Of a DNA stretch of 64,000 bases, positions 26,079 through 35,890 are shown piece by piece. The DNA is from VXOI01 sp965261945 (lineage in GTDB: Bacteria; Chloroflexota; Dehalococcoidia; Lucifugimonadales; UBA3495): NCBI GenBank assembly GCA_965261945.1, contig CBDHEF010000002.1:1116001-1180000 (forward strand). Direction: 5' to 3'. Each line of letters begins with the position of its first letter. Positions within the stretch are counted from its first letter, which is position 1. Both the position numbers and the translations under genes were made by a program. The notes beneath the pieces were generated by a model that ran no database searches, was not told the DNA's origin, and worked only from the letters and a program-made list of their open reading frames with translations.

Positions 26079-26486
26079 ATGATGCTGTACGACCTATTCG
26101 CTCCAATGACAACAGAACGCAAGCGGTTCAACGCCGAATTGAAACAAAAGCTCTACGATGCACAGGGCGGTAAGTGTATGTTTCACGGAGGCAGGGTAAC
26201 GATTGACCTGATGGACATCGACCATAAGAATCCCCTTTCAAGGGGTGGTAGTAACCGCACACAAAACCTACAGATTCTCTGCCGAACCTGTAACGGCAGG
26301 AAGGGCGACAAGACAAATAGAGAGTTCCGGCAAATGTATAAAGCTACGGGAATTCCACAGACTCAAGTTCTGCCTGCCAAATCCATTCCGCAAAAGGCGT
26401 TTGAAGAAGTAGGCAAGGCTCAGACAGCGGTAAAAAGGAAGCGTCAAGCCAAAGCCAAAAACGATAATCCCTTTGGATTGTTTTAA
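26079..26486 (+). CDS. HNH endonuclease-family protein
   Basis: 135 residues, start ATG after GGAGGGTAG. The HNH/treble-clef core is clear: GGKCMFHGG, DIDHKNPLSRGGSNRTQNLQILC with the catalytic His and Asn, and CRTCNGRKGDK closing the zinc site (Cys..His, Cys-x2-Cys). A basic C-terminal tail (KRKRQAKAKNDNP) follows. HNH proteins of this size occur as homing or restriction-type nucleases and in phage or defence loci. The gene stands alone; no partner methylase is adjacent. Codon use is more AT-rich than the neighbours, which suggests horizontal acquisition. Confidence 0.88.
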   Translation: MMLYDLFAPMTTERKRFNAELKQKLYDAQGGKCMFHGGRVTIDLMDIDHKNPLSRGGSNRTQNLQILCRTCNGRKGDKTNREFRQMYKATGIPQTQVLPAKSIPQKAFEEVGKAQTAVKRKRQAKAKNDNPFGLF

Positions 26487-26790
26487 CCTCACAATCCACT
26501 CAACATCGGAGTGATCAAGCGTCGGGGTCAATGCGAATCACATGAGGAATCAAAGACTTATCCAAGAACGGAAAAGCCGACTCAATGCGGTCGCCTCTAT
26601 TTCGTCGGAGTTCCCCCGGATCGATAACCTGAGCATCCGCTCCAGTCCAAACGGCATTCATGAGTTTCCCTCGTCCTTGAGGGCGATGGTGAAACCTTGG
26701 GATGACACCATGTTCGCTCGCTGCCGGGTACTGTTCCACCGTAACCCTTCCCCGTCCGGGGAGGGCAAAGCAGTTGACCTTGTTGCCGGG
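26487..26790. other. Intergenic stretch, nothing recognised
   Basis: The interval between the HNH gene and the ABC operon end contains only short ORFs without ribosome sites. No terminator-like hairpin stands out. Confidence 0.5.
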
Positions 26791-27468
26791 CTATGGCGCT
26801 TTCAGCACGCCGTCGGCCATTTCCAGCCGCCTGTCTCCTGCCTCGGCCAGGGACAGGTCATGGGTGGCCACGATTACGGTGGTGCCTTCGGCGGAAATTT
26901 GGCGCAGTATTCCGGTGATGGCCCGTGCAGTGGTGGTATCCAACTCCCCGGTCGGTTCGTCGGCGAACACCACTTCGGGATTCGTGACCAGCGCCCGGGC
27001 GATGGACACGCGCTGCTGCTCGCCCCCGGAAAGCTCGTAGGGCCGGTGCTTGGCCCGCGGCCCCAGCCCCACCGATTCCAATGTTTTCATGGCCCGGCGA
27101 CGCCGCTCCCGCCAGGAAACGCCCATGATGTGCAGCGGCAGTTCCACGTTCTCTTGAGCCGACAGCAGCGGCATGAGGCCGAAGGATTGAAAGACGAACC
27201 CGATTTTGCTTCGGCGCAACGCCATCAATTCCCTTTCCGGCAGCCGCGACAGGTCTTCTCCCAAGAACATCGCCGCGCCGCCGGTGGGCCGGTCCAGACC
27301 CGACAGCAGGTTGAGCAGGGTGGTCTTGCCGGAGCCGGAGCGTCCCGTAAGCGCCAGAAGTTCGCCGGCGGCCACCTCCAGGTCCACGCCGTTTACCGCC
27401 CAGACGGTTGAACCTCCGCTCTCGAAGGCCCGGCTGAGAGAGGAGGCTGATATTATGGGGCCGTTCAT
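26791..27468 (-). CDS. ABC transporter ATP-binding protein (MacB/LolD type)
   Basis: 225 residues. It has Walker A GRSGSGKTT, Q-loop FQSFGLMPLL, signature LSGGEQQRVSIARAL, Walker B VVFADEPTGELD and switch His in VATHD. The TGELD after Walker B and ELMALRRSKIGFVFQ are typical of the MacB/LolD class that powers FtsX-like permeases. The start overlaps the end of the preceding ATPase gene by 4 bases (ATGA). It is the last gene of a four-gene operon with two giant permeases, so the operon carries two ATPases for two permeases and a heterodimeric mechanotransmission exporter is likely. Confidence 0.93.
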   Translation of the reverse strand: MNGPIISASSLSRAFESGGSTVWAVNGVDLEVAAGELLALTGRSGSGKTTLLNLLSGLDRPTGGAAMFLGEDLSRLPERELMALRRSKIGFVFQSFGLMPLLSAQENVELPLHIMGVSWRERRRRAMKTLESVGLGPRAKHRPYELSGGEQQRVSIARALVTNPEVVFADEPTGELDTTTARAITGILRQISAEGTTVIVATHDLSLAEAGDRRLEMADGVLKAP

Positions 27469-28400
27469 TCCAGCGTCCCCCTTCCTCTGCCGGGATCGCC
27501 CTCGCTGGGACTGAGGGTGATCCGCCCGTCTTCCAGGTCAAGACGGGCCAGGCCGCGCCGCCGGAATCGCTCGGCGTACTCTTGGGGCAACTGCAAGCGC
27601 CCGGCCTCGTCCACCACCAGGAACTCGTCTTCGGTGCGGGAGCCGTCGCGTTGGTACGAAGCGACGGAAAAGGTCTCGGAGCTGATGCGCCCGTCGCGAA
27701 TATGGACCACCCGGTCAACGAACTGCGATACTCCGGGATAGTGGGATACGATGATGACGGTGACTCCGAAGCTGCGGTTCAGGGTGCGCAGCATCTCGAA
27801 AACCTGGATCGCGGTGGCGGTATCCAGTTCTCCGGTGGGTTCGTCGGCCAGGAGCATGGGAGGCTGGTTGGCCAGGGCGACGCCGATGGCGGCCCGCTGT
27901 TGCTCCCCTCCGGAGAGCTGATGGGGCATACGGCCCGCTTTGTCGCCGATGCCCAGCGCCTCCAGCAACTCCTGCGCCCAGGTGTGGCGGTGGCCGCCGG
28001 GCCGTCCGGCCAGGGCCATCGGCAACTCGACATTGTCGGCGACGCTCAAGTAGGGTAGCAGGTTCCGGCCTGTGGCCTGCCAGACGAATCCCACGTCCTG
28101 CCGGCGATACTGTACCAGACTCTGTTCCGATATGTTCAGAAGATCCCGCTGACCTACCCTGACCTCACCAGCCGACGGCCTGTCCAACCCGGCCAGGATG
28201 TTGAGCAGGGTACTCTTGCCGCTGCCGCTGGCCCCGACGATGGCGATTAGCTCACCCATTTCGACGGTCAGGTCCAGCCCTCGCAGGGCCACCACTTCCA
28301 GGTCGGCCCGTTTGTAAATCTTGAAAAGGTCCCGGCACACGACGAAGGGTCCGTGTCCGTCGTCGTCGGCCGCGCTTCGATACCCAATTTGTGAGTCCAT
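27465..28400 (-). CDS. ABC transporter ATP-binding protein with AbrB-like C-terminal extension
   Basis: 311 residues from ATG 28400. The ATPase part has Walker A GASGSGKST, Q-loop VWQATGRNLLP, signature LSGGEQQRAAIGVAL, Walker B MLLADEPTGELD and His in IIVSHYPG. After the ATPase, about residues 250-300 read EFLVVDEAGRLQLPQEYAER...LDLEDGRITLSP. This resembles the swapped-hairpin AbrB/SpoVT fold (the G-R-x-x-L-P signature). Similar tails occur on some actinobacterial and chloroflexal FtsX-type ATPases, where their role is unknown. The stop overlaps the next ATPase start. Confidence 0.9.
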   Translation of the reverse strand: MDSQIGYRSAADDDGHGPFVVCRDLFKIYKRADLEVVALRGLDLTVEMGELIAIVGASGSGKSTLLNILAGLDRPSAGEVRVGQRDLLNISEQSLVQYRRQDVGFVWQATGRNLLPYLSVADNVELPMALAGRPGGHRHTWAQELLEALGIGDKAGRMPHQLSGGEQQRAAIGVALANQPPMLLADEPTGELDTATAIQVFEMLRTLNRSFGVTVIIVSHYPGVSQFVDRVVHIRDGRISSETFSVASYQRDGSRTEDEFLVVDEAGRLQLPQEYAERFRRRGLARLDLEDGRITLSPSEGDPGRGRGTLE

Positions 28401-28408
28401 GCCTGCCC

Positions 28409-31400
28409 TTATTCTCCCATGCGGAGGACCTGATGGAGTTGGAGTTTGCCGGTCAGCCAGGTCACCCACAACCCGCAGAGACCGGTAACCGCGGCCAGGA
28501 TAACGTAAGATACCAGCAAGCGCCGCCAGTCGGTAGTGAACACCAGCGAGGGAGTGACACGCGCCCCCTTTTCGACCACCTCCATGAGAGGCAGCAGGCT
28601 GGCTCCAAGCAGCCAGCCCAAGAGCGTACCCAGTCCCACCCCGCAGATTACCATGACGAACAGGCTGGCCCAAACAACCCTTTGCATCTGGCCCCGGGAC
28701 GTGCCCAGGGTGCGGAGCAGGGCGAACTCAGTTTGCCGCTCCTTGGCGTCCAGGTGGGAGAACAGCATCAGACCCGACGCGCTGGCCAGGGCCACGGCCA
28801 GGAACATCAAGACCAGCAACGCGCCCCACCCGGCGTTTACCAGCGGCTGCTCCACCCGCAGGGCCACCAGCGTGGGCGCGTGCAGCACTTTCCGTATAGC
28901 CAGCCCTTCTTCACGCAACGCCTCGGTGACCGGCTCGGCGTCTATGGATGCGCCGTCTCCAGACAGCCACAGCTCATTGACCCCCCGGGGCGGGCGCGGG
29001 CTGTACCGTTCGGTCGAGCGGACAAATCGGGCAAGGTCCACCACCGCAAAGGGCCGCTCGCCGGGGTCAAGGGTTGGGAAAAACTCGACCTCCCCGGCCA
29101 CATCCAGCAGCAACGCATGAGTGGACATACCGAGAATGACGGTGTCCCCCACCTGGGCGTTAGCCACTTTCAGAAACTCGGAACTGACCAGCGCCGGTAG
29201 TGTGTCGTCGGGGCCGCCGGCCCTGATGCCGGTCAGCCCCGCCCCTCCGGGTGCCCAGCTAAACCTGCTGGTAACGTCGAACTCCCCTTCGGCGGCGGCG
29301 AGGCTGGCTTCCAGCGAATAAAGACCGGGCTTGCGAAAGTCTTCAATAACCGTCCACCCGTCAGCGGACCGGAAATCATGGACCAGCGATTCGCCACCCG
29401 GAGTTACCGTTTCCAAACGCCCGAGGAACACCGCGCCACCGTCGTTTTCTTGCAGGCGGCTGCGCACCGAGAAGGACAGCAGCTCGAAGGGGGGCTTGAG
29501 GTCCGGCGCCGGGGGCTGTCCCCGGAACCCGTCATCGCTCACTCCCACGGAGGACAGGTCAAGAGCCAGGCGGGACCACTGGGGGCTATTCATCTCGCCC
29601 ACCAGTGAGTCGACAACCTGCCCTTCCGAGTCCCGGAGCCGCGCCCAGATGCCAATGTACTGCGCCGAACCGCCGGGCCGTGCCCACAGCGCCAGGGCCG
29701 TGGCGTCGGCAGGCAGCAGGATACCATCGGCCTCCGGCGCAGGCAGCGACCCGGGCGGGCCGGACTTCAGCATCTGCGACAATTCGCTCAGAGAGCGGCC
29801 GTCGGCGAAGTCATCCCGAAACCAGGAGACATCAGCAATCGTGTCTGAGTCCACTGCCAGGAGTGTGCCGGAGGTGCTGAAGCCCGTGGTCGTAAGATAG
29901 GCGGGAGAACGATACACGTCGGCGCTGGCCCCAACGCCCTCGACCCCCCCGGACGCATCGAGGATGCCGGATGGCCCTTGGGGGCGGTTCCAACCGCTGT
30001 ACTGCAGGCGCAGGTCGGCCCCCGCGGCGTACAGCGCCCGCTCCTGCTGGCCACGCTGTAGCGTTGCCGAGAAGGCGCTGCCCATCACGCCGAGGGCCGT
30101 GGCAAGCATCACCAGCACAATCAGCATCGCGGGGGTCATGGGGTCTCGCGCCAAGCGCCGCAGCACGTGCAAGAGCCAGGTCGGCCCCACAGGCTCGGCC
30201 AGACGGGCCACAACCGCCGCCGCCAGGGGAAACAGCCGCAGCACTATCAGCCCGGCAGCCGCCAGCCCCAAGGCTGGCCCCAGCAACAGGCTGTAGTCCA
30301 CGGTCAGCTCGCGGCTGCCCAGGGACTGCACCAGGAACGCCCCCCGGCTCTGAAGCTGCCACCAAACGACGCCAATAAGGGCCAGGAGGGCCACATCCAG
30401 GTAGTAGCGGTGCAGCAGGGTGGTCGTGGGGGGGCGGGCGCTGGCCTGCCGGGATTCGATGTTGCCCCGGCGGGCGGCGGCCAGCGTTGCCACTGTGAAT
30501 ACCACAACGGCCAGTCCTCCGCCGACCATTCCGAGAAGGAATGCGTTCATGGACACCCCAGCGGGCACTCCGGCGAAGTCACCGGACGCGCCGCTGAGCC
30601 GGAAGAAAATTACGCCCAGCAGCTTGACCACTCCCAAGGCCACGAAGGGGCCGGCGATAACTGCAGGAACAGCCAGCAGCAACCCCTCGCCCAGCCCCAG
30701 AACGCCAAGCTGCCAGGCGGTAGCGCCCCGGCTGTTGAGCAGGGCGAATTCACTCGAACGGGACCGCACTATCAGGCCCGCCACCAGCGCCAGATAGTAA
30801 ATCAGAATGCCGGTCACCAGGAAGAGCATGAGCAACAGCGGCAGTCGGGCCAGAAGTAGCTGCTCCTCGAAGCTACGGAGCAGCGCGTCCAGCCTTATGG
30901 AGTAGCTGGAATTTTTCAGACCGGTGGAGACCGCGCGCTCGATCCGGGCGAGGAGGGCCTGCACTTCCTCCACGTCGTCGGCGCGCATATTTTCCCCGTC
31001 GGGAAAGAAGTGCCAGGTAGTATCGGTATACAGTTGGGGGTAAACGCCCAATACCCGGTCAATCAGCGCAGTCTCGCCGGTGAAGAGAGGTATCAGGGTC
31101 CAGCGGTCGTCCTTTCTGCTGGAAGCCGACGAGAGCCCGTACCAGAACTCCTCCGAAGGGTTCATCACCTCGAAAATGGCGGCGATGCGCACTTCCATCG
31201 GCGGGGAATCTTCGGCGGAAGTTGCCGGGATGACCTCCATGCCCCCCCCAATGCCGAGCCTTAGCAACTCCGCTCCCAGCCGGTCAACCGCCACGTCAAC
31301 CGGCTCTCCCGGCGTCCCCGTGCCTTCCGGCCAACGTCCCTCCAGCACTTGTATGCGCTCCCGGAGGCCGGTGAGGTGTACGATAGGCCCCCGGGGCCTG

Positions 31401-31795
31401 GTATCTCTGTCCACCTCCAGGTGAGGCCGTCCCTGGAAAAAGAAGGTGGCCGTTTCGAGGTACCGCGAATGCTCCTTCAGGTAGGGGCGGAAAGGTTCCG
31501 CCACCTGCTGTTCGACGAAGTCCTTCCTGTCCTGAAAGGCCCGGCGGCGGCCCTCGATATCCGGGGGGTCGTCCCGGCTGCTGTAGGAGCGCACCAGGAA
31601 GTTGGTATCCTCCGGCTCCGCTCTCGCCAGCGCCTCGCGCAGCGCGGCGTTGGCCAGCAGGTCGGAGAAAATAACGCCGCTGGACATCAGGGCGACGGCC
31701 AGCAATATGCCTCCGAACAGCACGGCCTCCAACCTCCAGCCGGTGACGGCGCGGCGGACGGCCATAACGTAGGCGAATCTGAACAGCGAAACCAT
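28409..31795 (-). CDS. FtsX-like ABC permease (large, MacB/efflux type), first
   Basis: 1128 residues. An N-terminal membrane helix (EAVLFGGILLAVALMSSGV) precedes a large extracytoplasmic domain. A central group of helices follows (PLLLMLFLVTGILIYYLALV, and others between residues 300 and 600), then a second extracytoplasmic domain. The C-terminal FtsX block has WGALLVLMFLAVALASASG, FVMVICGVGLGTLLGWLLG and VSYVILAAVTGLCGLWVTW. Such proteins form mechanotransmission exporters that move lipids, peptides or envelope components with energy from cytoplasmic ATPases. The extracytoplasmic part contains LSRLAEPVG and similar low-homology segments, so no substrate can be named. It lies 4 bp after the second permease gene and 8 bp before the ATPase. 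Confidence 0.9.
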   Translation of the reverse strand: MVSLFRFAYVMAVRRAVTGWRLEAVLFGGILLAVALMSSGVIFSDLLANAALREALARAEPEDTNFLVRSYSSRDDPPDIEGRRRAFQDRKDFVEQQVAEPFRPYLKEHSRYLETATFFFQGRPHLEVDRDTRPRGPIVHLTGLRERIQVLEGRWPEGTGTPGEPVDVAVDRLGAELLRLGIGGGMEVIPATSAEDSPPMEVRIAAIFEVMNPSEEFWYGLSSASSRKDDRWTLIPLFTGETALIDRVLGVYPQLYTDTTWHFFPDGENMRADDVEEVQALLARIERAVSTGLKNSSYSIRLDALLRSFEEQLLLARLPLLLMLFLVTGILIYYLALVAGLIVRSRSSEFALLNSRGATAWQLGVLGLGEGLLLAVPAVIAGPFVALGVVKLLGVIFFRLSGASGDFAGVPAGVSMNAFLLGMVGGGLAVVVFTVATLAAARRGNIESRQASARPPTTTLLHRYYLDVALLALIGVVWWQLQSRGAFLVQSLGSRELTVDYSLLLGPALGLAAAGLIVLRLFPLAAAVVARLAEPVGPTWLLHVLRRLARDPMTPAMLIVLVMLATALGVMGSAFSATLQRGQQERALYAAGADLRLQYSGWNRPQGPSGILDASGGVEGVGASADVYRSPAYLTTTGFSTSGTLLAVDSDTIADVSWFRDDFADGRSLSELSQMLKSGPPGSLPAPEADGILLPADATALALWARPGGSAQYIGIWARLRDSEGQVVDSLVGEMNSPQWSRLALDLSSVGVSDDGFRGQPPAPDLKPPFELLSFSVRSRLQENDGGAVFLGRLETVTPGGESLVHDFRSADGWTVIEDFRKPGLYSLEASLAAAEGEFDVTSRFSWAPGGAGLTGIRAGGPDDTLPALVSSEFLKVANAQVGDTVILGMSTHALLLDVAGEVEFFPTLDPGERPFAVVDLARFVRSTERYSPRPPRGVNELWLSGDGASIDAEPVTEALREEGLAIRKVLHAPTLVALRVEQPLVNAGWGALLVLMFLAVALASASGLMLFSHLDAKERQTEFALLRTLGTSRGQMQRVVWASLFVMVICGVGLGTLLGWLLGASLLPLMEVVEKGARVTPSLVFTTDWRRLLVSYVILAAVTGLCGLWVTWLTGKLQLHQVLRMGE

Positions 31796-31799
31796 GCGG

Positions 31800-34700
31800 C
31801 TAGACCCCTTCCCGGAGCACGTCGACGGGGCTGAGGCGCAGGGCCAGCAACGCTCCCACCACCACCGATGCTGTCACCGCTGCCGCCAGCCCGGCCAGCA
31901 CCGAGGCCAGCAGGACGACGTGAATCTGCGGAATCATGGGAGGCACCGATTCCGCGCCCGTTTGCGTCAGGTCCAGCAATTGCACCAGTTCCAGCCCAGG
32001 CCAGTAGCCGATGGCCGCGCCTGCGGCAATCGCCACTCCTGCCATCAGCCATCGTTCCGCCGCCAGCGAGAGCAGGAGTTGGCGCGAGGACATTCCCAAC
32101 GCCCGCGCCACTGCGGTATCCACACGCCCGGCCCGCACCGAGGACGCGCTGTGGAGCAACAGGACGGTCACCACGGCCAGTCCGATTCCGGCCATGCTCA
32201 GGCCGGTCAGTCCATCCCAGCCCCCTCCGGCCAGGGGATTTATGGAGGCGCGATCCGCCGCCGCGCGGCGGCTGGTGACGTAGGCGAAGGAAGGCAGCTT
32301 GGCTGCCAGTTCGTCTATCACAGCCTCAGTATCGTATCCCGGGTCGAGGGACAGCCAGATTTCCTGTGGAGAAGTATTCAGGCTTCCGGGCGGAAGGAGC
32401 CGAAGATATGAGAGATAAGCGTCGATGTCCAGCAACAGGAAGGGCCGCCGGAAATTTGTTACCGTGGGAAACAGGTCGGTCACTCCCACCACCTCGACAG
32501 GAATGGAAGAGCGTCCCTGTCCGATGCGCAGGAATTGCCCGGGATACAGACCCGCTCCTCCGATGGCCGGCAGCGGCAGCGGCACCGGCGAGAGGTGAAT
32601 GCCCCGCTGTTCGCCGCTGAAAGGTTCCGTCCACCAGAAAGTCAGGCCCGCCTCCCCGGAACGGGCCGCGCCCGGCGCCGTTTCCAGGCTGTCGGGGACG
32701 CCCGTGCTGGTTCCCAGGGGCGTCCACTGGCCAGGGGTGTCGAAATCTTCCGCAACCACGCCATCCTCAGGGAGCATAGCTCCGAATACTGTAAAATCGT
32801 CGAAATGGACGCGGCCCGCAGTCACTTTTACAAAGGAACTGGTGGTGAAGAAAATCGCCGCCAAAGACCACTGCTGTTCAGATTCGGCAATCCTTGCGGG
32901 CAGGGCGCCGCCGAAGAATCGCCAGTCGCCGTCGGCATCGTCATCCGGTCCGCCGAACCCACCCAGTGACACGTTCAGGTAGCGCCCGCCGGAGTCTGCC
33001 ATCCTCGCCCAGACGTTGATACTGGCTTGCAGGTCGCGGTTTAGCAGGTCTCCCGTTTCCAACCATATCCCGATGCTTTCCGCGCCCTGCGGCAGTGGAA
33101 TGCCGAAACCCTCGCTCGCCGGGTCGGCGCGTGGCGTAGCTATCAGGGCAGACAACTCCGCCAGTGTAATGTCCGCGAAGTCCTCACGGAACCAGGCGGC
33201 CTGAGCCAGTGCCTGCGGGTCGGCGGCTATCAGCGAAGTGGATACGCTGGTATGCCCCTCGATGAGGCTGACCGAGTCGCGCAACACGAGCGTTGCAGAC
33301 CCTACGCCCGGTGTCTGAGCCAACTCATCGACAAAGATGGCTCTGACCCCCGGTCCGGAAATGGCGACTTCGCCGCCCACCCGGTAAAGGGCCTGGTCGC
33401 TCTGGCTCCGGGACAGGCTGGACTGGAAAGTGGCGCCGAACACCCCCAGGGCGGCGGCCAGCATCAGCAGTACGGCCAGCGACGACGGCAGGACCGGGTC
33501 TCGGGCCAACCGCGCCAGCGTGACCGAAGACCACCCAGGCCCGGCCCGCATACACAGCCATACAGCCAGGCGAACCAGCAGGGGGAGCGCCCGCATCAGC
33601 AGGAGCGCCGCCGCCAGCAGCCCCAGAACCGGCCCCAGGATCAGAGCGGGGTCCAGGTCCAGTCCCCGCGACTCGAAGGAACGCGATACGAACCCGTCCC
33701 GCTCCCGGAACTGCCACCAGACCAGCCCAACGGCGAGTACAGCCAGAATGTCGAGGTAGTAGCGATGGAAAAAGGAGACGGACGGAGGCCGGGAGCGGCT
33801 GGCCATGGCGTCGGCCACCCCCGTCCGTGCCCGGCCTGCGGCGGACGCGGACAATACCAACAGGGACAGGACCGCCCCCACTGTCCCAATCCGGTAGGCA
33901 TCGCCGGATAGCACGATTTCGATAGGGCCGCCTCCCACATCTCCGAAAGTGGGCAGAAGCAGGAAACGGACGATCAGCCAGGCCAGCGGCGGGCCGATGG
34001 CCAAGGCAGCCAGGGCCAGGACTCCCTCGGCCAGCAATAGTACCCCGCAGACCTGGAACACGCTGGCCCCCCGGCCTCGGAGCAGACTCAACTCGTCGGC
34101 CTGGCTGCGGCCTACGATGCCGGTAAGCAGCGCCAGAAAAAACAGTACCACAACCACAACCAGGGATACGAACACGTAGACCGGCACCTTTGCCAGCGTC
34201 AGGTCCCGCTCGAATTCGTCAAGGGTGAGGCCCAGCCGGCTGAGAACAAAGGTGCGGGGATATATTTTGTTCAGGTCGGTTTCGAGGCCATCCAGCGCCT
34301 CCTGGGTCGCGTCCACAGCGCCCGCCGTAATCATCGATGGGTCAACGAATACGTTGAAGCCGAAGTCTCCGACGGCTATGGGGAAGCGGCGGCCCAGCAC
34401 TTGCAGGAATTCATCCTCGGTAACATAGGCCGGAATGACCAGAATCTCCCCCACGGTTTGGGGGCTGAACTGGTGGGGCAGACCCAACCAGTACTCGTCA
34501 CGCGGATCGATGGGGGCGGCCACCCCGACAATGTTGATGACTATGCGCTCCTCCGGCGCAGTTCGGAAGGGGGTGATGAACACCCGGGTGCCTACCTCGT
34601 ACCCCATATCGTTGGCGACCCGGTCACCGATGACGGCCTCCAGCTCAACCCCGTCCTGCCCCACTGTCCCGCTTCCTTGCGGCCAGTTGCCTTCCAGAAG

Positions 34701-35129
34701 GCGGGAGTGCTCGGCAAAGCCGGTCATAAAGAAGAGCCTCCCCGACGGCGATCCCAAGGGAGGAGGCTGCTGCGAGGGGTTGATGGTGAGCGGCATACCG
34801 GCCTGAGTCCGGCCGAACCGCTCCTGCCCTACCTTCAGGCTCCCGATTCTACGCTGAATCGCTTCCTCGGCAACACCGCGAAGCTCATCGTAATCTTCCG
34901 GCCCAAGGGGGCGGTTCTGGGCCAGGGCTTGAACGTGCAGCGCCGTCGGCGACTGGGTGAAAAGGGCATGACGTACCCCGGCCTCCGCCAGCGCCTGCGA
35001 ATAAAGCGCGGTGGCGCTCAACAGCGTTACTGCGGCCAGGATGCCCATGGCAGTTACGGCAGTCAGTCCCCACGCTCTGCGCAAGCGCCGCCGCATTACC
35101 CACAGCGATAGACGGAATAGCTGGATCAT
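31800..35129 (-). CDS. FtsX-like ABC permease (large), second; probable leaderless start
   Basis: 1109 residues from ATG 35129. It has the same architecture as its neighbour: an N-terminal helix (AWGLTAVTAMGILAAVTLLSA), an extracytoplasmic domain, a mid-protein helix group (VYVFVSLVVVVVLFFLALLTG), another extracytoplasmic domain and a C-terminal FtsX block (GLSMAGIGLAVVTVLLLHSA, WLMAGVAIAAGAAIGYWPG, VVLLASVLAGLAAAVTASV). It is paralogous to the 1128-residue permease and is the first gene of the operon. No ribosome site precedes the ATG; a TATAAT box ends 7 bases upstream, so translation from a leaderless transcript is likely. A longer reading to 35195 is possible but has no support. Confidence 0.88.
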   Translation of the reverse strand: MIQLFRLSLWVMRRRLRRAWGLTAVTAMGILAAVTLLSATALYSQALAEAGVRHALFTQSPTALHVQALAQNRPLGPEDYDELRGVAEEAIQRRIGSLKVGQERFGRTQAGMPLTINPSQQPPPLGSPSGRLFFMTGFAEHSRLLEGNWPQGSGTVGQDGVELEAVIGDRVANDMGYEVGTRVFITPFRTAPEERIVINIVGVAAPIDPRDEYWLGLPHQFSPQTVGEILVIPAYVTEDEFLQVLGRRFPIAVGDFGFNVFVDPSMITAGAVDATQEALDGLETDLNKIYPRTFVLSRLGLTLDEFERDLTLAKVPVYVFVSLVVVVVLFFLALLTGIVGRSQADELSLLRGRGASVFQVCGVLLLAEGVLALAALAIGPPLAWLIVRFLLLPTFGDVGGGPIEIVLSGDAYRIGTVGAVLSLLVLSASAAGRARTGVADAMASRSRPPSVSFFHRYYLDILAVLAVGLVWWQFRERDGFVSRSFESRGLDLDPALILGPVLGLLAAALLLMRALPLLVRLAVWLCMRAGPGWSSVTLARLARDPVLPSSLAVLLMLAAALGVFGATFQSSLSRSQSDQALYRVGGEVAISGPGVRAIFVDELAQTPGVGSATLVLRDSVSLIEGHTSVSTSLIAADPQALAQAAWFREDFADITLAELSALIATPRADPASEGFGIPLPQGAESIGIWLETGDLLNRDLQASINVWARMADSGGRYLNVSLGGFGGPDDDADGDWRFFGGALPARIAESEQQWSLAAIFFTTSSFVKVTAGRVHFDDFTVFGAMLPEDGVVAEDFDTPGQWTPLGTSTGVPDSLETAPGAARSGEAGLTFWWTEPFSGEQRGIHLSPVPLPLPAIGGAGLYPGQFLRIGQGRSSIPVEVVGVTDLFPTVTNFRRPFLLLDIDAYLSYLRLLPPGSLNTSPQEIWLSLDPGYDTEAVIDELAAKLPSFAYVTSRRAAADRASINPLAGGGWDGLTGLSMAGIGLAVVTVLLLHSASSVRAGRVDTAVARALGMSSRQLLLSLAAERWLMAGVAIAAGAAIGYWPGLELVQLLDLTQTGAESVPPMIPQIHVVLLASVLAGLAAAVTASVVVGALLALRLSPVDVLREGV

Positions 35130-35136
35130 GGGAGAG

Positions 35137-35142
35137 ATTATA
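35137..35142 (-). promoter_or_regulatory. TATAAT box directly in front of the FtsX operon start
   Basis: Reverse-strand TATAAT ends 7 bases before the ATG at 35129, which puts the expected transcription start at or within a base of the start codon. No recognisable -35 box accompanies it. Confidence 0.55.
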
Positions 35143-35376
35143 AAGGCACGGACACTATATCGCTCCCACTTTGCCGAATTTCCGGCGTGAGGCATCGGGC
35201 GATGGTGGCAGCGGTGGCGGCTATCCCTCTCAGCGCCAGCAGGATTGCCAGCGCGGGAAGGCGCCAGAGACGCCGGTTGAGCCCCAGGCCCTGCCGCCGG
35301 TGCTCCACAGGAAAGTTTTCAACCTGACCCCTCTGGGGAGATGGCGCCCGACCTCATGCCGCGCGTCACATCGCCC

Positions 35377-35652
35377 CTAACAATCCACTGGTGGCTGCTG
35401 GACCAGCTTCCAGTTTTCCCAAGGTGGGCCATAGAACTCCCGGGGATTGGCGAAAATTTCCTTGCCCTCACCCCAAGCGTCAATTCTTTCCTGGGTCGTG
35501 CTTCCCTCATCCAGCCTGTCGAAGAAGGTTCCTCGCTCCATCGTTTGCAGCCTGGCGGTTATCCCGATGTTCCGGAGCTGGCCGATGACGCGCTCGACAA
35601 GTCTGAAGTAGTTGCCGTCTCTTATCTGTTGCACAGGAAGCAGGACCACCAT
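35377..35652 (-). pseudogene. Fragment of an ABC peptide/solute-binding protein
   Basis: 91 residues, VERVIGQLRNIGITARLQTMERGTFFDRLDEG then NPREFYGPPWENWKLVQQPP. The first part matches the loop-strand region of family 5 (oligopeptide-type) binding proteins, which typically read QLGKIGIKVELQTMERGAYFD. The remainder of the roughly 550-residue protein is missing on both sides, so this is a remnant. The rest of 35143-35890 contains no gene I can support. Confidence 0.45.
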
Positions 35653-35890
35653 GGGCCCACAACCGGGGCAGGTTTTCTGACCACGACTTGCAGGGTTAAT
35701 GGACGGCCAGAGGCCAGAACTGGAACTGCCACAGGAAATCTCAAAATCCGGTTAATTCTGACCCGAACAATGACTCTGTTACCCTCTTGCGACCGGCGGG
35801 AGATACCCTGCGCGGCGGTTCGTGGTAGGATACTTCCGGTTCCTACATACTTCGCCGCGCGGCAGGCGGACACCCTTGGGAGGCGGCATC

